Assembly (NCBI GenBank): GCA_947625455.1
Contig: CANQOJ010000040.1
Location: 1-14,754 of the forward strand
DNA from: an uncultured Clostridia bacterium
GTDB taxonomy: Bacteria > Bacillota > Clostridia > Oscillospirales > Ruminococcaceae
Direction: 5' to 3'
Length of the DNA stretch: 14,754 bases
The notes beneath the pieces are model-generated. The model ran no database searches. It worked only from the letters and a program-made list of their open reading frames with translations, and was not told where the DNA came from. The position numbers were made by a program, and so were the translations under genes. Positions 10,755-14,754 of this stretch are shown here, one piece after another. Position 1 is the stretch's first letter. The number at the start of each line of letters is the position of its first letter.

Positions 10755-13037
10755 TTAGTGTGTTACTAACTCTATTTTCCAGTCTTTGTTGCCTGTGATT
10801 TTGTGCTTAAAGCTGTCATCGCCCATTAAGTCCATGGGGTTCTTGTCGGGTTTGCACATAATAAACTTCGATTCTGAGAAGAAGTTATAATCCGAAACCG
10901 TCATACCGCCCATATACTTAATTGAAACCTGACCTTGGTCGCCACCGGCTGCGTAATATGTAACGTAAGGCGCGTATACATAGCCTATCATTGCGTTATA
11001 CGTTACCGCGCCGCCGTCGGGTTTCAAACCGAAACGCATATCAGAACTTTCATCACTTGATACAAGGTAGATGTTGGTGTGAGGATAAATAACATTTCCT
11101 GCACTGTCAAGATTAAGCTTACTCATATATCCGGACGCCGTTGAATCAATTTTCAATTTATCAACAGTATCTTTACATATATTGTATTCGCCGTAATTAT
11201 CTGTAACAAGCGTTTTTTCACACTCGGGGCAATACGTTACTTCATTTATAAAGTCGCCGGGATCGTTATAATCTCCGTCTGCGTTGCTGTCTTTTCTGTG
11301 CTTCTTACAGCTTACAGTCAGTTTCTTTTCACCGCAGACAACGCCGCCTACTTCTCTTGTACAAGTTTCTTCGCTCTCTGTCACCTCAAAAGTACAGCCG
11401 TCTGTACAATCATGTCCGCATTTTGAATGAACATATGGAAGTAACTTGTCGGGTGAAAGCCATGTTGTCGTATGATTTCCGTCTTGAACAGTAGGCAGAT
11501 TTCCTCCGCATAATATCCACCAGTTGTAATGCGCCAGAGCGCTCTTATCAACTTCCTGATATATAACTTTCTCAGGAACGTCAATTACAACACTGCCTCT
11601 GCCTTTAACAAGGATAATAGGTCTTACAGTGTCGCCTCTTTCTCCTGTCCATGAAAACAGGTTTTTAACGCCGTCTTTACCTGTTCTGTTAGCCTTAACG
11701 CGTATAGTATAAACATTATCGGGGTTATCGCCTGTATCAATGATAATGAAGAAGTAGCCATTTGTATTTACAACAATATCGTCAATTACACAGCCTTTGC
11801 CCCATTCAGCTGAACCATAGACAATGTTTACATTTTCGCCTGTGGACGATATATTTAATGTCTTACGATTGCCTGTTCCGTCAAGTCTTACTTCGGGTAT
11901 CTCGTCCTCGTCTATTATCCACTTGTAGTAAACATTTGTCTGTGTTCTCTGATCCAAGTCGATAAGCATTTCATTTAGAGTAGGAACGTTCGTATCTGAA
12001 GCGGCTTTGTCGGTCCATGTGCCTTGACTTACAATTTTGCCGTTCGGATCATAAATTGTGCCGTTGCACCAGTAGTTATTACTTGGGTTGCAGTTAGATT
12101 CTATGTATATATCTCCGTTTACATAGAAATTCGCATTCTGGTTTTCAATGCCTATATGGAGATCGCCGTTTACAAAAACGCTGTAATTCTTAATATTTCT
12201 GTTTAAGTACATATCTCCGCCGACATATATCTTATCGCCGGTTTTTCCGTCCATAGGGTTACCGTATTCGATTGTAAGCGTATTTCTTACTGAGAATATT
12301 GTTGAAAGTCCCGAATCGTTAAACCATGCTTTGTCTTGTTTTACAACAACCGAACCCGCACAGTTGATATTACCGTTTACAAACAACTGGCTTGAATCGT
12401 ATGCGCCGAAATATGTTGTTTCGTTATCAAAGAAAACATCGGAATTAAAACGTCCTCTGTCAAGGTATACATCATTAGGAACATAACCTGTCGCCGCGAA
12501 TGTCGGTGAAACAGTGGGATTAGGATTGCCGGGTTCGCCGCCTTCGTCTTCGTAGGGAATCCACATGACGTTATGAACAGTATCCGTAACGCCGTCAACA
12601 GAAACAGTTATCGTAAAGTCGAAAAGTCTGCCCATTCTTCCCTTAGAATCAAGACCGTCTTCAAGCCTGCTTACTTCAACTTTTATGTCGCCCATAAGTT
12701 CAGCCGTAGGGTCATCAGCTCCGGGCGTATACTCAAACACTCTCGGTGCCTTGGGGTTTGATTCATCAACAATATTGATGTCGGTAACTTCCATGTCGTT
12801 GAGCGCTTTTACCAACGGACCGAACTGATTTCCCGCGATGTCGTTTCTCAGCATTTCATAAATCGACGCCGCGCTTTGATACGCCTGTTTCTGATTGAAA
12901 ATGGTGTATGTTGTCGAGCGCGATGCCAAAACCGTAAAATACATAGCCATACAGGTAATCATCAGTGCAGTCATAGTGCTGATGACCATAAACAATGCAC
13001 TTCCGCGATTGCTTATGTATTTTCTGAAAGTGTGCAT
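10755..13037 (-). CDS. Very large PilX/GspK-like minor pilin
   Basis: A 760-residue protein whose N-terminus, NRGSALFMVISTMTALMITC, follows the PilX/GspK pattern: a leader ending in Gly12, then a hydrophobic helix without Glu at +5. Lack of Glu5 is typical of GspK-type tip subunits. Residues 215-315 hold repeated strands (LFVNGNINC, IYVGGDMYL, VFVNGDLHI, FYVNGDIYI) that suggest a parallel beta-helix or similar solenoid. Residues 540-621 are Cys-rich (540, 544, 548, 559, 568, 577, 603, 606, 621) with CGHDC and CPEC, so a metal-binding or disulfide-rich module is likely. Most PilX proteins are under 250 residues. Here the head may be an exposed adhesin at the pilus tip, which is inferred. AAGGAGG lies 4 bases before ATG. 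Confidence 0.85.
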   Translation of the reverse strand: MHTFRKYISNRGSALFMVISTMTALMITCMAMYFTVLASRSTTYTIFNQKQAYQSAASIYEMLRNDIAGNQFGPLVKALNDMEVTDINIVDESNPKAPRVFEYTPGADDPTAELMGDIKVEVSRLEDGLDSKGRMGRLFDFTITVSVDGVTDTVHNVMWIPYEDEGGEPGNPNPTVSPTFAATGYVPNDVYLDRGRFNSDVFFDNETTYFGAYDSSQLFVNGNINCAGSVVVKQDKAWFNDSGLSTIFSVRNTLTIEYGNPMDGKTGDKIYVGGDMYLNRNIKNYSVFVNGDLHIGIENQNANFYVNGDIYIESNCNPSNNYWCNGTIYDPNGKIVSQGTWTDKAASDTNVPTLNEMLIDLDQRTQTNVYYKWIIDEDEIPEVRLDGTGNRKTLNISSTGENVNIVYGSAEWGKGCVIDDIVVNTNGYFFIIIDTGDNPDNVYTIRVKANRTGKDGVKNLFSWTGERGDTVRPIILVKGRGSVVIDVPEKVIYQEVDKSALAHYNWWILCGGNLPTVQDGNHTTTWLSPDKLLPYVHSKCGHDCTDGCTFEVTESEETCTREVGGVVCGEKKLTVSCKKHRKDSNADGDYNDPGDFINEVTYCPECEKTLVTDNYGEYNICKDTVDKLKIDSTASGYMSKLNLDSAGNVIYPHTNIYLVSSDESSDMRFGLKPDGGAVTYNAMIGYVYAPYVTYYAAGGDQGQVSIKYMGGMTVSDYNFFSESKFIMCKPDKNPMDLMGDDSFKHKITGNKDWKIELVTH

Positions 13038-13081
13038 ATTTCCTCCTTATCTTATTTTGTGAACAGCTAGCCTCGAACGGC

Positions 13082-14044
13082 TTATGCAGCCTGCTCGCTG
13101 TTCTCGCCGTTATTCTCGGCGGGTTCTTCGGTCGTTATGCCGTCCTGGGCGTTAAGCTGATCCGTGGGATCCTGCATGCGCTCAATGCTGTAGAACGTAA
13201 GCGTTACCGCCAGTTCCTTGGCTGTAGTCGAAATATTGGCTTCTTCAGGCTCAGGAACATCATCGGGATTAACGCCCTGCGGGTTGTAGTTGAAGTTGCC
13301 GTCCTCGCCTGCCGCGATTGCCTGACCACCTGCATTCGCAGCGTCGTCGTTAAGCTGTCCAACATAATAGCTGTACTTTGCCGTTACTTCGGGATATTCA
13401 ACAGAATAACCGCTCGAAAGCATAAGCGCTTTTCTTGTGTCAACGCCATTTTCATTTCTGACGTAGTTATTTATCTCGTCAACAAACTTCGTGAGTTCTT
13501 CCTGATTCTGAGCCTTAACCGTGAAGTTTACAACGCTCGCGCCGATAGTCTGGGAGCTGCCGAGAGCCGCCTGAAGCGCAGCTATACGCTCCATGCGCTT
13601 TGCAACCGCCTCGTCAATGTCAACGCCCTGCGTTGCGTACTGTTTAAGAGCATATGTGACCTGCGATTCGGTCGGGAAGCTGGTTGAAAGGGTAGCGGTT
13701 GAGGGGTTGGAAACCGTGAGAGAGGTGACTACGATATTTGACTCGCACTGGAGAATGAACTCTCTTGCCGCCGCGTCAGCTTCATATGACTTCATTTCGG
13801 GGAAGAACATATCCGCGATATGCTCGCCAGTTTTGTACGCTTCGATTATCTGCTCTCTGAGCGGACCTTTTGTCGCTTGTTTTTCAACAGCAGCGTCGTA
13901 TTCTTTCTGCTTGTTGTCGAGGTTTTTAAGCGTGCTTTCAATTTGCTGCGCTGCGGGTACTATGAACAAAAATATTCCGAGCGCAATTATAACTATCACA
14001 AGGATAATGATTATAGCGATACGTTCTTGTTTACTGAGCCGCAT
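13082..14044 (-). CDS. pilO: PilO-like inner-membrane alignment protein
   Basis: About 320 residues: a short cytoplasmic start (MRLSKQERIA), one membrane helix (IIIILVIVIIALGIFLFIV, about 10-29), a coiled-coil-like stretch rich in Gln/Lys/Glu (31-65), an extracytoplasmic domain and an acidic Asn/Glu-rich end. This is the layout of PilO, which pairs with PilN to connect the motor platform with the outer pilus machinery. The ATG at 14044 is 9 bases after AAGGAG; an ATG two codons earlier (14050) is also possible. Either start overlaps the end of the upstream gene by fewer than 20 bases, so translation is probably coupled. The assignment rests on architecture and position, since sequence conservation in this family is low. 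Confidence 0.75.
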   Translation of the reverse strand: MRLSKQERIAIIIILVIVIIALGIFLFIVPAAQQIESTLKNLDNKQKEYDAAVEKQATKGPLREQIIEAYKTGEHIADMFFPEMKSYEADAAAREFILQCESNIVVTSLTVSNPSTATLSTSFPTESQVTYALKQYATQGVDIDEAVAKRMERIAALQAALGSSQTIGASVVNFTVKAQNQEELTKFVDEINNYVRNENGVDTRKALMLSSGYSVEYPEVTAKYSYYVGQLNDDAANAGGQAIAAGEDGNFNYNPQGVNPDDVPEPEEANISTTAKELAVTLTFYSIERMQDPTDQLNAQDGITTEEPAENNGENSEQAA

Positions 14045-14753
14045 TTTCATTCGCTCCTTCCTGATTATCAGCGTTCTCGTCGTTCTCGTTATTTTCGCCG
14101 TTGTCGTCGCCGTATGTTGCGTTAGCTTCATCGCTGCCCATCTGGACCGACATTGACATAGTAAACGAGAATACGGTGTCAAACTTTACTTCGCCGTGGC
14201 TCTGAAGATATGCGTAGGTGTAGTTATCCGATTCATTATCTTTCGTAAATCCCGAATAAGTTACATTTATAAAGTAAGGCTCGCCGTACTTATTTAATAC
14301 CTTTTCGGTGAGATACTGCGCATATCTTGAGGGGAGCGTTGACGGATCGCCGTTTGAGCGTCCCTTAAACTGGACGGTTACGCTGTAACCGCTCATTGAA
14401 ATGCTCTCGATATCGAGTTCTTCGCCCTCTTCGAGCAGTTTATCCTCTTCGTTGTCAAGCGGGACGCGAACTTTTTCGATTATGTAGCTCTGCGCCTTGG
14501 GCTGGTAGTTAAAGAGCATAGCGGTGCGGTTTACCGTGTCGTTATAGCTCTGGAAACCTGCAAGCATTGTGTTGCGCTGGTCAACTATCGCGAGGTCGTT
14601 CTGCATAACAGGATCGGAAATCTGCGCCTGGAGCGAGTCAATCTTGCTCTGGAAACCGCTGTTTATCAGATTGAGTACCAGCACAACGCCGCCGACAAGC
14701 GCCGCCGTGCCGACAACCGTTCCCGCGAGAGCAAGCAGGAATGTGTTGCCCGC
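14031..14753 (-). CDS. PilN-like inner-membrane protein, 5' end outside window
   Basis: The frame is open to the right edge, so the start lies outside. The visible part (about 240 residues) begins in a membrane helix (GTVVGTAALVGGVVLVLNL) and continues with a periplasm-facing or wall-facing segment starting SGFQSKIDSLQAQISD, a PilN-type coiled coil, then a mixed alpha/beta domain. It ends in an unusual acidic Asn-rich tail (GENNENDENADNQEG). An in-frame GTG at 14684 lies inside the membrane helix and is not the true start. Overlap with the PilO-like gene and the shared single-helix layout support PilN. PilM and PilC would be expected further right, but that cannot be seen. Confidence 0.7.
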   Translation of the reverse strand, partial: AGNTFLLALAGTVVGTAALVGGVVLVLNLINSGFQSKIDSLQAQISDPVMQNDLAIVDQRNTMLAGFQSYNDTVNRTAMLFNYQPKAQSYIIEKVRVPLDNEEDKLLEEGEELDIESISMSGYSVTVQFKGRSNGDPSTLPSRYAQYLTEKVLNKYGEPYFINVTYSGFTKDNESDNYTYAYLQSHGEVKFDTVFSFTMSMSVQMGSDEANATYGDDNGENNENDENADNQEGANENAAQ

Positions 14754-14754
14754 A

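Noticed and set aside
14051..14182. N-terminal extension of the PilO-like frame starting at 14182
   Set aside because: The extra residues overlap the PilN-like gene in another frame and are Thr/Arg-rich without a ribosome site; AAGGAG just upstream of 14050/14044 marks the true start.

Overview
The window carries a large part of a type IV pilus (T4P) gene cluster from what looks like a low-to-mid-GC Gram-positive anaerobe, most likely a gut Clostridia (Bacillota) member. That placement is inference from three things: strong AAGGAGG-type ribosome sites, consensus TTGACA-17-TATAAT promoters, and a single prepilin peptidase combined with PilB/PilT and PilN/PilO-like proteins. No rRNA, tRNA, transposase or CRISPR array is visible.

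Right part (8647-14754, minus strand): an operon that enters from beyond the right edge. It encodes PilN-like (5' end cut off by the window), PilO-like, a 760-residue PilX/GspK-like minor pilin, a PilW-like prepilin and a PilV-like prepilin. It ends at a strong hairpin (8603-8640) shared with the convergent prepilin peptidase gene pilD (7532-8587, plus strand). Middle part (4488-7303, minus strand): pilB (extension ATPase) and pilT (retraction ATPase). The presence of PilT argues for a retractile pilus rather than only a secretion pseudopilus. Left part (63-2167, minus strand): the probable major pilin and two further prepilins, with their own promoter and long leader. Together these genes supply subunits, signal peptide removal/methylation, inner-membrane alignment proteins and the two motors. 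PilC (platform) and PilM are not in the window and may lie to the right.

The unexpected region is 2472-4404, between pilT and the major pilin. It contains four 30-codon genes for Fst/par-like type I toxins (three minus, one plus) that an ordinary ORF caller would miss. Interleaved are eight promoter-terminator units that would make RNAs of about 50-75 nt, and one toxin promoter with no toxin gene. All 13 promoters have exactly 17 bp between the -35 and -10 boxes. Several small RNAs carry two sequence blocks complementary to the translation start of a specific toxin mRNA, plus a complementary terminator loop. This is the logic of the pAD1 par system (RNA I/RNA II), but multiplied, with individualised pairing sequences, and for two toxins with the best-matching RNA transcribed divergently rather than convergently. 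The array looks like a set of related but insulated toxin-antitoxin modules embedded in a pilus locus.
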